Below are positions 36,032 through 43,473 of a stretch of 64,000 nucleotides of DNA, in pieces (position 1 is the first letter of the stretch; the number at the start of each line of letters is the position of its first letter). Under the pieces are notes generated by a model. That model saw nothing but the letters and a program-made list of their open reading frames with translations, searched no databases and had not been told where the DNA came from. The DNA is from Sphingomonas sp. 32-66-10. GTDB lineage: Bacteria > Pseudomonadota > Alphaproteobacteria > Sphingomonadales > Sphingomonadaceae. The translations under genes and the position numbers were made by a program. The DNA lies in the NCBI GenBank assembly GCA_002280565.1, contig NCEF01000001.1, positions 119,620 through 183,619 of the forward strand, read 5' to 3'.

Positions 36032-36808
36032 ATGCCACCTGAGAAGGACTGGCGCGCACCCCCGGACGAAGCCGGGGATAGCGCACTGCAATATACCGAC
36101 ATCGCTATGGGCTATTTGCGCCGCAACGCTCGCTATCGCTCCGACTATCGCCGCGCGCTCGGCCGCGTGAAACGCGGCACGATCTCCGCCGACGATGCGA
36201 CCGCCAGCCTCGTTCGGCGCTGGGGCATCAGCTACCACACCGCGCCCGGTTTGGCCTTCGACCCCAAGTTGGCGGTAGCGCGCCCGGACCTGTCGCCTGC
36301 CAGCATTATCCTTGCGCCCGCACTCGTCGGTATCGGTGCCGTCCCCCTCGACATGGAATCGCTGGGTGACGTTCGCGCACGGATCAGGATGGATGGCTAT
36401 CTGCATCTCATCCTGGCCGACCCCGATGGCGACGAGCATGTATGCGTGTGCGGTTCGTGCCGCGGCCCGATGGCCCTGATGTTGCCGATCGAACCGAATT
36501 CCCTCGCGCGTCTCGCGTCCGCCGCGCGCCTATGCCGCCGTCTCAGCGGCATGGCGGCTGGCCCGCCTGCGCTTCGCCCACCGCCCTTCCGGCGCGAACA
36601 TCTCCTCTCGCTGCTGCAAGTGCTCGACGGCCATCGCGCGGGCGCCACGCAGCGTGAGCTGGCTGCATCGCTGATCCACCGCAGGGTCAGCCGCTACAAC
36701 ACCGCCGAATGGGTCGAAAGCGCCGAGCGCAAGCGTATCCGGCGATGGCTGGCCGAAGCCGTCGAACTGCGCGACGGCGGCTATCTGCGCCTGCTGCGCG
36801 GGGGCTGA
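36032..36808 (+). CDS. DUF2285 domain-containing ICE regulator-like protein
   Basis: A 258-residue protein. The N-terminal part (about 1-70) resembles the transcriptional-regulator domain that often precedes DUF2285 (YLRRNARYRSDYRRAL and the RRWG segment). The C-terminal part (about 165-258) has the DUF2285 pattern with LLSLLQVLDGHRAGATQRELA, an HTH-like helix pair, and a C-terminal RRWLAEAVELRDGGYLRLL end. It probably binds DNA and regulates the element. The ATG at 36032 has GGAGGG 6 nt upstream; the 36014 ATG is less well placed. Confidence 0.8.
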   Translation: MPPEKDWRAPPDEAGDSALQYTDIAMGYLRRNARYRSDYRRALGRVKRGTISADDATASLVRRWGISYHTAPGLAFDPKLAVARPDLSPASIILAPALVGIGAVPLDMESLGDVRARIRMDGYLHLILADPDGDEHVCVCGSCRGPMALMLPIEPNSLARLASAARLCRRLSGMAAGPPALRPPPFRREHLLSLLQVLDGHRAGATQRELAASLIHRRVSRYNTAEWVESAERKRIRRWLAEAVELRDGGYLRLLRGG

Positions 36809-36928
36809 CGGGGGACATCCCCGCCGCCCCCGGCGCTGTCCCTTCTCCGCGCCGGGGTCAATTCGCCACGATTACCTCCTGTCCGCCGTCCCCCTTTTCA
36901 GGGGTCGGCCATCCCCAGGAGGATCATC

Positions 36929-37195
36929 ATGACCGAGCCTGTCGCCGCCGCAACGCCACGCTATCTCAAGACGCCCGACGCGGCGATCCATCTCGGTCTC
37001 TCGGCCCGGACGCTGGAGAAGCACCGTTGCTTCGGAACGGGGCCGGTGTTCCGCAGGCTCGGCGGCCGGATCGTCTATGCGATCGACGATCTCGATGCCT
37101 GGGCGGCGCTCGGCACCCGTCGCTCTACCTCCGATCCCGGTAATGGCGTCGTTCACCCCGCCAAGCGTCTGCCCACCGATTGCGTGCGCCGCTGA
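36929..37195 (+). CDS. helix-turn-helix (MerR/excisionase-like) protein
   Basis: An 88-residue protein with an HTH_17-like domain: YLKTPDAAIHLGLSARTLEKHRCFGTGPVFRRLGGRIVY in segments, where the wing ends with the RIVYAIDDLDAW motif used by AlpA/excisionase proteins. It has a consensus ribosome-binding site (AGGAGGATC) and ends 5 nt before repA, so the two are likely cotranscribed. In conjugative elements such proteins often activate excision or control rep. Confidence 0.85.
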   Translation: MTEPVAAATPRYLKTPDAAIHLGLSARTLEKHRCFGTGPVFRRLGGRIVYAIDDLDAWAALGTRRSTSDPGNGVVHPAKRLPTDCVRR

Positions 37196-37200
37196 TCCCG

Positions 37201-38094
37201 ATGCCCGCCACCCGCTCTCTTTCCGGCCGGTCCAGCACCGAAAGGACGCAGCTTGAACTGTTCCGCTCGGTTCCCGGTGACCTCGCGGCCCGTGACGCAC
37301 AGGATTTGATGGCTTGGCCTTTCTTCAGCCTCGCCAAGACCCGTCGCACCGCGCCCATCGACTTCCATATGGGTGCGACATGGATCTCGGTCGAGGCCGT
37401 TCCCGATCATGGCATGGCGACTATTTGGGACGCCGACGTGCTGATATGGGCAGCAAGCCAGCTCATCGAGGCGCGCGACGCCGGACGGCCCACCTCGCGC
37501 CTGATGGTGACGACGCCGCATGAGATACTGGCGTTCACCGGGCGCGGGACGGGCAAGGCGAGTTACGAGCGGCTGAAGGCCGCACTCGACCGCCTGCAAT
37601 CCACGACCGTCGCGACCTCAATCCGCCAGCAGCATCAGCGGCGGCGCCATCGCTTCTCCTGGATTAACGAATGGCGCGAGTTGGCCGATGGCAATGGCCG
37701 AGCGCTCGGCATCGAGTTGATCCTGCCCGACTGGTTCTATGCCGGTGTGCTCGACCGTGCGCTCGTCCTGACGATCGACCGAACCTATTTCGACCTCACA
37801 GGCGGCCTTGAACGCTGGCTCTACCGCATCGTGCGTAAGCACGGCGGGCGGCAGCAAGGCGGCTGGAGCTTCGACGTTCCGCACCTCTACATGAAATCCG
37901 GCGTGCTCTCGCCGCTCCGCCGCTTCGCGTTCGAGTTGCGCGCCATCGTCGCCCGCCAGCCGCTTCCCGGTTACGTCCTCACGCTCGAACATGCGCTGGG
38001 TCGCGAGCGGCTGAACTTCGTGCCTGTTCCCGTCGATCCGCTCGACGCCGCCATGCGCCGCGTCGGTCTCAAGCCTGTGGAGAACTGGCTATGA
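37201..38094 (+). CDS. repA: replication initiator protein A
   Basis: A 297-residue RepA of the type found in trb-bearing ICEs and related plasmids. It has the ERTQLELFRSVPGDLAARDAQDLMAWPFFSLAK pattern in segments, then two winged-helix regions with LPDWFYAGVLDR and YFDLTGGLERWLYRIVRKHGG. It should bind iterons and start autonomous replication of the excised circle. Three 22-bp iterons begin at its stop codon (38095-38163). The ATG at 37201 starts the known N-terminus; a frame from 37180 overlaps the HTH gene. Confidence 0.9.
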   Translation: MPATRSLSGRSSTERTQLELFRSVPGDLAARDAQDLMAWPFFSLAKTRRTAPIDFHMGATWISVEAVPDHGMATIWDADVLIWAASQLIEARDAGRPTSRLMVTTPHEILAFTGRGTGKASYERLKAALDRLQSTTVATSIRQQHQRRRHRFSWINEWRELADGNGRALGIELILPDWFYAGVLDRALVLTIDRTYFDLTGGLERWLYRIVRKHGGRQQGGWSFDVPHLYMKSGVLSPLRRFAFELRAIVARQPLPGYVLTLEHALGRERLNFVPVPVDPLDAAMRRVGLKPVENWL

Positions 38095-38270
38095 GACTCG
38101 GACTATCGGGAACGGCCGGATTCGGACGATCAGGAACGCGAGATTCGGACTATCGGGAACGCGGAATCCTCGCAAGCCCGCAGAAATCCGCGCGAAATCG
38201 GCTCCCCTCTAACTATGCTAATAGAAAAGAATCCTTCGGATTATTGCTAACGCGGATTCGCGTTGTGGAC
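38095..38270. other. oriV: candidate vegetative origin of the ICE (iterons and A/T-rich stretch)
   Basis: Three direct repeats of 22 bp with core TCGGACTATCGGGAACG begin at 38095, 38119 and 38142 (spacing 24 and 23 bp, about two helical turns each). An A/T-richer stretch follows (38205-38260) with a TCCTTCGGATTA palindrome-like segment. Placement next to repA is typical for iteron origins. Confidence 0.75.
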
Positions 38271-38278
38271 GGTCGGCC

Positions 38279-39427
38279 ATGATCGCCGTCCAGCATTTCG
38301 GCAGCATCTCGGGCGGCAAGGACAGCCAGGCCGTGCTCTGCAAGATGGTCGAGCGGATCGAGCGCAAGGGGCTGGCGGCGTTCGGCAACCACGCGCCGCG
38401 CTTCCTCTCGGCCGACAACGGGCATGAGAATCCGATCACGCTCGACCATATCGCCTATCTCGACGACTGGCTCCGCCGCCGCATCGGCCTCCGTATCGAA
38501 ACGGTCTCCGCAAACGATGTGCCTGGCCTCACCGATGCGGCAGCCTTCGCCCGCAAGCGCGCGATGCTGCGGGAGGAATGGTCGAAGGAAAAGCGCCGGA
38601 CCCGCCACAGGGGCGCCTGCAACCAGCGCCGGGCCGCGTGGCAGGCAGGCACGATCACCAGAGCCGAGTGGATCGCCCGCTGCGATTGCCCGGTGCTGGT
38701 CTCGCCGCCGGTCCCCGATCCTCTGATCGAGCAGGCGCTGGGGCTGCTGCATCCCACCGGCATCCCGTTCCTCGACATGGTCATGCTCCACGGCCGGTTT
38801 CCGGGGACCAAAACGCGCTTCTGCACCGATGAGACGAAGCTGATCCCGATGATGCACCGCAAGCGCCCGCTGCTCGAAGCGGGGCTGTCGATCATCGACT
38901 GGATCGGCGAGCGCGCCGACGAAAGCCCGGCGCGCGCGAAGAAGCCGCCGATCCAGTCGAAGCGGCATCCGACCGGCGCGCGGCAGGTGCTCTATCGCCC
39001 CATCTTCCGCTGGTCGGCGGTCGATGCCTTCGCGATCGCCGAGCGCCACGGCCTCAAGCATAACCCGCTCTACACGATGGGGATGAGCCGGGTCGGCTGT
39101 TCGACCTGCATCATGGTCAGGAAGCGCGAACTGCGCGCCTGGGCCATGCGCTTCCCCGCCGAAGTCGATCGCGTGCGCGAATGGGAGCGGCTGGTCGGCC
39201 TGGTCTCGCGGCGCACCGCAGTCATCGGCACACCGGCATCGCTGTTGCCCGCGCCGACCGTCCCCGGCGATCCCGCCGACCACGGCCGGGCGACCATCGA
39301 CCGGGCGATCGCATGGTCGCGCACCGGCCGGGGCGGTCGCAATTACGACCTGTTCCTCGATCTGGAGCAGCGCGAAGCCGACGAGCATGGTCTGCGCTGC
39401 GACAGCGAATATGGGCTGTGCGAATGA
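38279..39427 (+). CDS. PAPS reductase-like PP-loop ATPase family protein
   Basis: A 382-residue protein of the PAPS reductase/adenine nucleotide alpha-hydrolase superfamily: SGGKDSQAVL near residues 10-19 is the PP-loop, and a cysteine pair lies in VGCSTC near residue 280. The closest relatives I know are in mobile elements and phages rather than sulfate assimilation, so true PAPS reduction is doubtful. Its stop overlaps the start of a cytosine methyltransferase (ATGA), suggesting a joint role in DNA modification or protection. It lies where many related ICEs carry parA. Confidence 0.8.
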   Translation: MIAVQHFGSISGGKDSQAVLCKMVERIERKGLAAFGNHAPRFLSADNGHENPITLDHIAYLDDWLRRRIGLRIETVSANDVPGLTDAAAFARKRAMLREEWSKEKRRTRHRGACNQRRAAWQAGTITRAEWIARCDCPVLVSPPVPDPLIEQALGLLHPTGIPFLDMVMLHGRFPGTKTRFCTDETKLIPMMHRKRPLLEAGLSIIDWIGERADESPARAKKPPIQSKRHPTGARQVLYRPIFRWSAVDAFAIAERHGLKHNPLYTMGMSRVGCSTCIMVRKRELRAWAMRFPAEVDRVREWERLVGLVSRRTAVIGTPASLLPAPTVPGDPADHGRATIDRAIAWSRTGRGGRNYDLFLDLEQREADEHGLRCDSEYGLCE

Positions 39428-40872
39428 TGCGCGCGCTCGATCTGTTCAGCGCGGCGGCGGGCGGCTGGTCGCTCGGCCTGCATCGCGCGGGCTTCGTCAC
39501 CATCGCGGCCTGCGAGATCATCGAATGGCGGCGCATCCTCTATACGGAGAACAATCCCCATGTCCGCCTCTACGCCGACGTGCGCGACCTCACGGCAGCT
39601 CGACTTCTTTCAGACCTTGGGATGCTCCCCGACATCATCGTCGGATCGCCGCCGTGTCAGGACATCTCCAGCGCCAACACGAAAGGGCGAGGCATCGACG
39701 GCGAACGGTCGGGCCTCTACCTCGACGCCGTCCGCCTGGTCGGAGAGTGCCGCCCTCGCTGGTGTGCTTTTGAGAACAGCGCTAATCTCCGAACTCGCGG
39801 CGCTGACCGGTTGCTCGGCGAACTGGAAGCGATCGGCTACGCCTGCGAACCGTGCGTGGTGGGTGCTGACAATGTCGGCGCCAACCATGTCCGCAAGCGG
39901 TCCTGGCTTATCGGCTACGATCCCCAGCAGCTTGCCGACGCCGCGCACCAGCGACGCGGCGCATGGCCCGGAGATGTGCAAGGTCCGCGGCGAGAAGCGG
40001 ACGGGCATGAACCTGCCGACGATGCTGCACCCCGCGGCCTTGAACACGCTGCCGACCCCGATGGCATCGGACGGGATGACGGACGGCGCGGGCGGCGGAG
40101 CGGGATCGACATATCCGCTACGGATGATCCTGGCGACGCCGCGCAGGTCGGACGCGGATCGCGGCGGCCGGGGCGATGTGCTCAGCCAGTTGCAGGGCCA
40201 TGCCAGCCGTCACGCCGGGATGATGCCGACGCCGGTCAAACCGAATGGCGGGCGAAGGCTGAGCGCACAGGAGATCGAGACGGGGCGCCGGGCGAACGGC
40301 GCGAAAGCGCAGATCGACACGCCGAACCTGCTCCGTCACGCGGAGACGATGCTGCCGACCCCGGTGGCGTGCGACTACGGCAGCAACAAGAGCGGATCGG
40401 GGCTGCGGACGCATTCGACGCGGCACATGATTCGCGTGACCACGACGGAAATCCTCCCCACCCCGACGAAGCGGGACAGCCGGATGGACGGCTGGAGTCC
40501 GGCCTACGATCGCCGGAAATCGCCGACGATGGACGCGGTTCTGGATGGGGCGATGACGGATCGGGCGCCGGACAAATGGGCGGGAGCGCGGGCGCTGGCG
40601 GGGATGTTGCGGAGCCATGGGCTGACTGGAACGGCGGCCTTGCCCATCACCTATGGCTGGATGATGGGCTATCCGCCTGGGTGGCTGGCACGCGCATTGC
40701 GCTCGGCACTCGCAAAGGGACTTCTGCTGCCAGCCTGATCGTCGAGGCGTTCGGCGACGCCGTTCTCCCGCAAATCCCCGAAGCCATCGGCCGCGCGATC
40801 CTGCGCGTCGAAGCCGCGCTCGACCTCGCGCTCGGGCGGACCCCCATCGACATCTCAGGAGACGAACGATGA
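39424..40872 (+). CDS. DNA (cytosine-5-)-methyltransferase whose coding frame switches twice
   Basis: The N-terminus (39424 to about 39921) encodes a C5 methyltransferase: MRALDLFSAAAGGWSLGLHRA as motif I, VGSPPCQDIS as motif IV, and FENSANLRTRG. One frame is open to 40872, but from about 39923 the normal G+C-rich third positions move to the +1 frame. There the protein continues with six L/M-x-TP-x-x-D repeats and MMGYPPGWL, ending at 40738. Motif X (VEAFGDAVLPQIPEAIGRAI) is back in the first frame. The likely switch points are CCCC at 39922-39925 and AAAGGGA at 40714-40720. The stop overlaps DUF2840 by ATGA. It may be frameshifted, programmed or mis-assembled. Confidence 0.65.
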   Translation: MMRALDLFSAAAGGWSLGLHRAGFVTIAACEIIEWRRILYTENNPHVRLYADVRDLTAARLLSDLGMLPDIIVGSPPCQDISSANTKGRGIDGERSGLYLDAVRLVGECRPRWCAFENSANLRTRGADRLLGELEAIGYACEPCVVGADNVGANHVRKRSWLIGYDPQQLADAAHQRRGAWPGDVQGPRREADGHEPADDAAPRGLEHAADPDGIGRDDGRRGRRSGIDISATDDPGDAAQVGRGSRRPGRCAQPVAGPCQPSRRDDADAGQTEWRAKAERTGDRDGAPGERRESADRHAEPAPSRGDDAADPGGVRLRQQQERIGAADAFDAAHDSRDHDGNPPHPDEAGQPDGRLESGLRSPEIADDGRGSGWGDDGSGAGQMGGSAGAGGDVAEPWADWNGGLAHHLWLDDGLSAWVAGTRIALGTRKGTSAASLIVEAFGDAVLPQIPEAIGRAILRVEAALDLALGRTPIDISGDER

Positions 40873-41456
40873 ACGATCCCGCGCGCCCGGAACATATCGA
40901 CTTCAGCGGGTTTGAGGCCGCGCTGCGCCGCCGTGGGGCGGAGCAGGCACAGGCCGCCCGCACGCCGACTGTTCCAACCGCCATCGCCTCCCGATCCCGG
41001 CTGACCGAGGTGGAACTGACCTGGATCGAGCAGCGGCTGGAGCACTGGATACGCTTCGGCCGGATCGCACAGGATCGCATCCTCACCCGCAAGACGCGCG
41101 TGGTCGGCTTTCGGCCCGCCGCGATCTTCGCCTTCGTCCGATGGGCGGCCAACGACTATGGCACGATCACATCGCGCATCGACATCGTGCGCGCGGTCGC
41201 GCCGGGCGAACCCTATACGACGCTGCCGTTCGTGCGGCCGGGCGGCGACATCCTCCTGCACGTCGAGAGTTGGCCCAAAGTCCAGCAAGTGCTCGCCGCG
41301 ATCGACGCGGTGGAGGCGGCGGGCGTCGATCCCAGCGACGCGGCGGCCGATCACTGGCGCCACGTTCACAACCGCATCGCCGCGGGACACTCGCCGCGCC
41401 CCTACACGATGGAGCGGCATCTCGCCTGGCTCAAGCGCCGGGAGATCGAGGGATGA
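40869..41456 (+). CDS. DUF2840 domain-containing protein
   Basis: A 195-residue protein with the DUF2840 signature: LTWIEQRLEHWIRFGR near residue 50, TRVVGFRPAAIFAFVRWAANDYGT, and the C-terminal SPRPYTMERHLAWLKRR end. DUF2840 genes lie between the parA/rep genes and traF in ICEs of this type and have no assigned function. The ATG overlaps the methyltransferase stop and the gene ends 4 nt into traF, so the genes are translationally chained. Confidence 0.9.
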   Translation: MNDPARPEHIDFSGFEAALRRRGAEQAQAARTPTVPTAIASRSRLTEVELTWIEQRLEHWIRFGRIAQDRILTRKTRVVGFRPAAIFAFVRWAANDYGTITSRIDIVRAVAPGEPYTTLPFVRPGGDILLHVESWPKVQQVLAAIDAVEAAGVDPSDAAADHWRHVHNRIAAGHSPRPYTMERHLAWLKRREIEG

Positions 41457-42031
41457 CGCGCCGCCGTTATGCCATCGCAACGGCGATTGCCGCGTCCGCC
41501 TTCGCGACCTCGTTCGTCGCTATCGCCGTCGCCGATCCGTTCCCGCGCATCATCTGGAACGCCAGCGCCAGCGCGCCGATCGGACTCTATCGCATCCATC
41601 CCGATAGCGATCCCGCTATCGGTGCGCTGGTCGCAATCACGCCGCCAGAGCGGCTTTCCCGCTGGCTTTCGGCGCGCGGCTATCTGCCAGAGGGCGTGCC
41701 GCTCCTGAAGCACGTCACCGCAAAAGCCGGGCAGCGGATTTGCCGCAGGGGCGCCGTGGTGAGCGTCGATGGCCATCCCGTCGCCAGCGCCCGCGCGCGT
41801 GACGGCCGTGGCCGCCCGCTGCCGGTCTGGCAGGGGTGCCGCACGCTCGAACCCGGCGAGATATTCCTGCTCAACCCGTCCGTCTCCGACAGTCTGGACG
41901 GGCGCTATTTCGGCCCGCTGCCGGCGTCCGCCGTTATCGGCCGTGCAATGCCGCTGCATCTGCGCGCGCCGTCCTCACCCCCTTCAACCCCCGAAGCCAA
42001 GGAGATCGGCCATGCCGACGAATATCTTTGA
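41453..42031 (+). CDS. traF: S26 family signal peptidase TraF
   Basis: TraF trims and, in P-type systems, cyclises the pilin TrbC. The 192-residue protein has an N-terminal membrane segment (about 7-27), the nucleophile region SASAPIGLYRI with Ser followed by PxGLY, and the general-base lysine in PLLKHVTAKAGQ. It ends with the SVSDSLDGRYFGPLPASAVIG box of type I peptidases. Its 3' end overlaps the DUF736 gene by 20 nt. The substrate, TrbC at 53984, is in the same element. Confidence 0.93.
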   Translation: MTRRRYAIATAIAASAFATSFVAIAVADPFPRIIWNASASAPIGLYRIHPDSDPAIGALVAITPPERLSRWLSARGYLPEGVPLLKHVTAKAGQRICRRGAVVSVDGHPVASARARDGRGRPLPVWQGCRTLEPGEIFLLNPSVSDSLDGRYFGPLPASAVIGRAMPLHLRAPSSPPSTPEAKEIGHADEYL

Positions 42032-42344
42032 ACCCACCGCGAACGGCTATGCGGGCCGCGCGCGCTATTTCGGTATCGACGAGCAGATCGTGCTGGTCGC
42101 GATCGATCCGGGCGACGCCGAGAACGCGCCCGATTACCGCGTCCATCTCGACGACGAGGACGGCCCCGAAGTCGGCGGCGCGTGGAAACGGGTCGGCGAA
42201 CGCGCGGGCAATTACATCGCATTGGAGATCGACAGCCCGCTGTTCGGGGCGCCGTTCCGCCCGGTGCTGTTCCGCGCCGACGACGACGGGCGGACGTTCC
42301 GCCTGACCTGGAAGCGCCCCAAACCCCGCGACGATCGGAACTGA
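42012..42344 (+). CDS. DUF736 family protein (tra region)
   Basis: A 110-residue DUF736 protein: IFEPTANGYAGRARYFGIDE, then APDYRVHLDDEDGPEVGGAW and a C-terminal FRLTWKRPK end. It starts inside the traF 3' end. It is a paralogue of the cassette 1 product (31915) but well diverged, so the element carries two versions. Location between traF and the lytic transglycosylase is typical of this ICE class. Function unknown. Confidence 0.88.
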   Translation: MPTNIFEPTANGYAGRARYFGIDEQIVLVAIDPGDAENAPDYRVHLDDEDGPEVGGAWKRVGERAGNYIALEIDSPLFGAPFRPVLFRADDDGRTFRLTWKRPKPRDDRN

Positions 42345-42347
42345 TCG

Positions 42348-43214
42348 GTGCCTTTCCCGATCATCATCCCTTTGTTCGCGGAAAAGCCGCATCCCACCGT
42401 CCCGCTCGGTCGCAGGCCGGCCGGCGCGCGCAGCGAAGGTCAAGGGCGGCCCCCGGCCGGCGCACCGCGCGCACCCTTTACCGGAGCGAGCACGTCGGCA
42501 GGCTGGCGTCGGAGCGGGGGCGGTTCGGCCGCGCTGCTCGCGGTCCTGCTGCTGCTCGCGCCGGGCGTCATGCCCGTCGCCGCGCAGGCGCAGGACGCAT
42601 CGCCCGACCGCACGGCAACGGTCCATCCCTATGCCGGTCATGTCGCCGACGCGGCCCGGCGCTTCGGCATCCCCGAACGCTGGATATGGGCTGTCATGCA
42701 CGTCGAGAGCCGGGGCAAGTCGCGCGCCGTGTCGCCCGCCGGGGCGATGGGCCTGATGCAGATCATGCCCGCGACCTGGGCGAGCCTGCGCGCGCGCCAT
42801 AGGCTGGGAAGCGATCCCTATGACGTGCGCGACAATATCATGGCGGGCGCGGCCTATCTGCGCGCGATGCACGACCGCTATGGCAACACGGCGGCGATGC
42901 TGGCCGCCTATAATGCGGGACCGGGCCGCGCCGACGAATATCTGTCGCGCGGCCGTCCACTGCCTGCCGAAACGCGCGCCTATCTTGTGAAGCTGGCGCC
43001 GATGATCGACAGCGCGGGCGACAGCCAGCTTGCCGCCGCGACGCCGCCCGATCCCTTCGCCTGGCGCCGGGCCGCATTGTTCGCGGTGCGACCGAACGAC
43101 GAACCGGCCGCACCGGCAGCGTCACCCGATGAACGCCCGGCCGATATGCGCGCGGCGACCGAACGACCCGCGCACGGCCTGTTCGTCGCGCTGTCGGGGC
43201 GGAGGCAGCCATGA
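42348..43214 (+). CDS. lytic transglycosylase domain-containing protein
   Basis: A peptidoglycan lytic transglycosylase that opens the wall for the mating apparatus. Of its 288 residues, the first 80 are Arg/Pro-rich with a hydrophobic segment (about 63-78) ending near AAQAQD as an export signal. The SLT domain (about 95-200) has VMHVESRGKSRAVSPAGAMG with the catalytic Glu, LMQIMPATW, and AAYNAGPGR. The start is GTG at 42348; an internal start nearer the signal is possible. It precedes the relaxase by 260 nt. Confidence 0.88.
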   Translation: MPFPIIIPLFAEKPHPTVPLGRRPAGARSEGQGRPPAGAPRAPFTGASTSAGWRRSGGGSAALLAVLLLLAPGVMPVAAQAQDASPDRTATVHPYAGHVADAARRFGIPERWIWAVMHVESRGKSRAVSPAGAMGLMQIMPATWASLRARHRLGSDPYDVRDNIMAGAAYLRAMHDRYGNTAAMLAAYNAGPGRADEYLSRGRPLPAETRAYLVKLAPMIDSAGDSQLAAATPPDPFAWRRAALFAVRPNDEPAAPAASPDERPADMRAATERPAHGLFVALSGRRQP

Positions 43215-43319
43215 GCGCCCGCAGCGTCCGCTGGCGTGTATCGGGCCGCGCTGGCGGGACACGGAGAAGATTTCGAGTCACTGGAATCGAAAGAAAAAGG
43301 CGAGGGCAAGATAAAACAG

Positions 43320-43460
43320 GCGATGTGCGGAGCCATTTCGCCACGGTCGTAGCCTTGTTTCACAAGGCTTTGCGGCGTTCCGCCGCGATGTGCGGAGCAA
43401 GCCCCGCGATGTGCGCCGTCCGGCGTTTGCCAGCATCTTTGCGGCCTGCCCGCACATCGC
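43320..43460. promoter_or_regulatory. candidate oriT / relaxase leader with decamer repeats
   Basis: The decamer GCGATGTGCG occurs directly at 43320, 43385 and 43406 (the first two extended to GCGATGTGCGGAGC) and inverted at 43451-43460. They lie within 140 bp immediately upstream of the relaxase start at 43474. Repeats next to a relaxase gene are expected for an oriT or for sites of an accessory protein. No nic site can be named. Confidence 0.45.
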
Positions 43461-43473
43461 AGGGCTTTCGGCC

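Noticed and set aside
38091-38282. 63-residue ORF overlapping the repA stop
   Set aside because: It translates the three iterons and the A/T-rich stretch; the repeat structure explains the DNA better than a protein.
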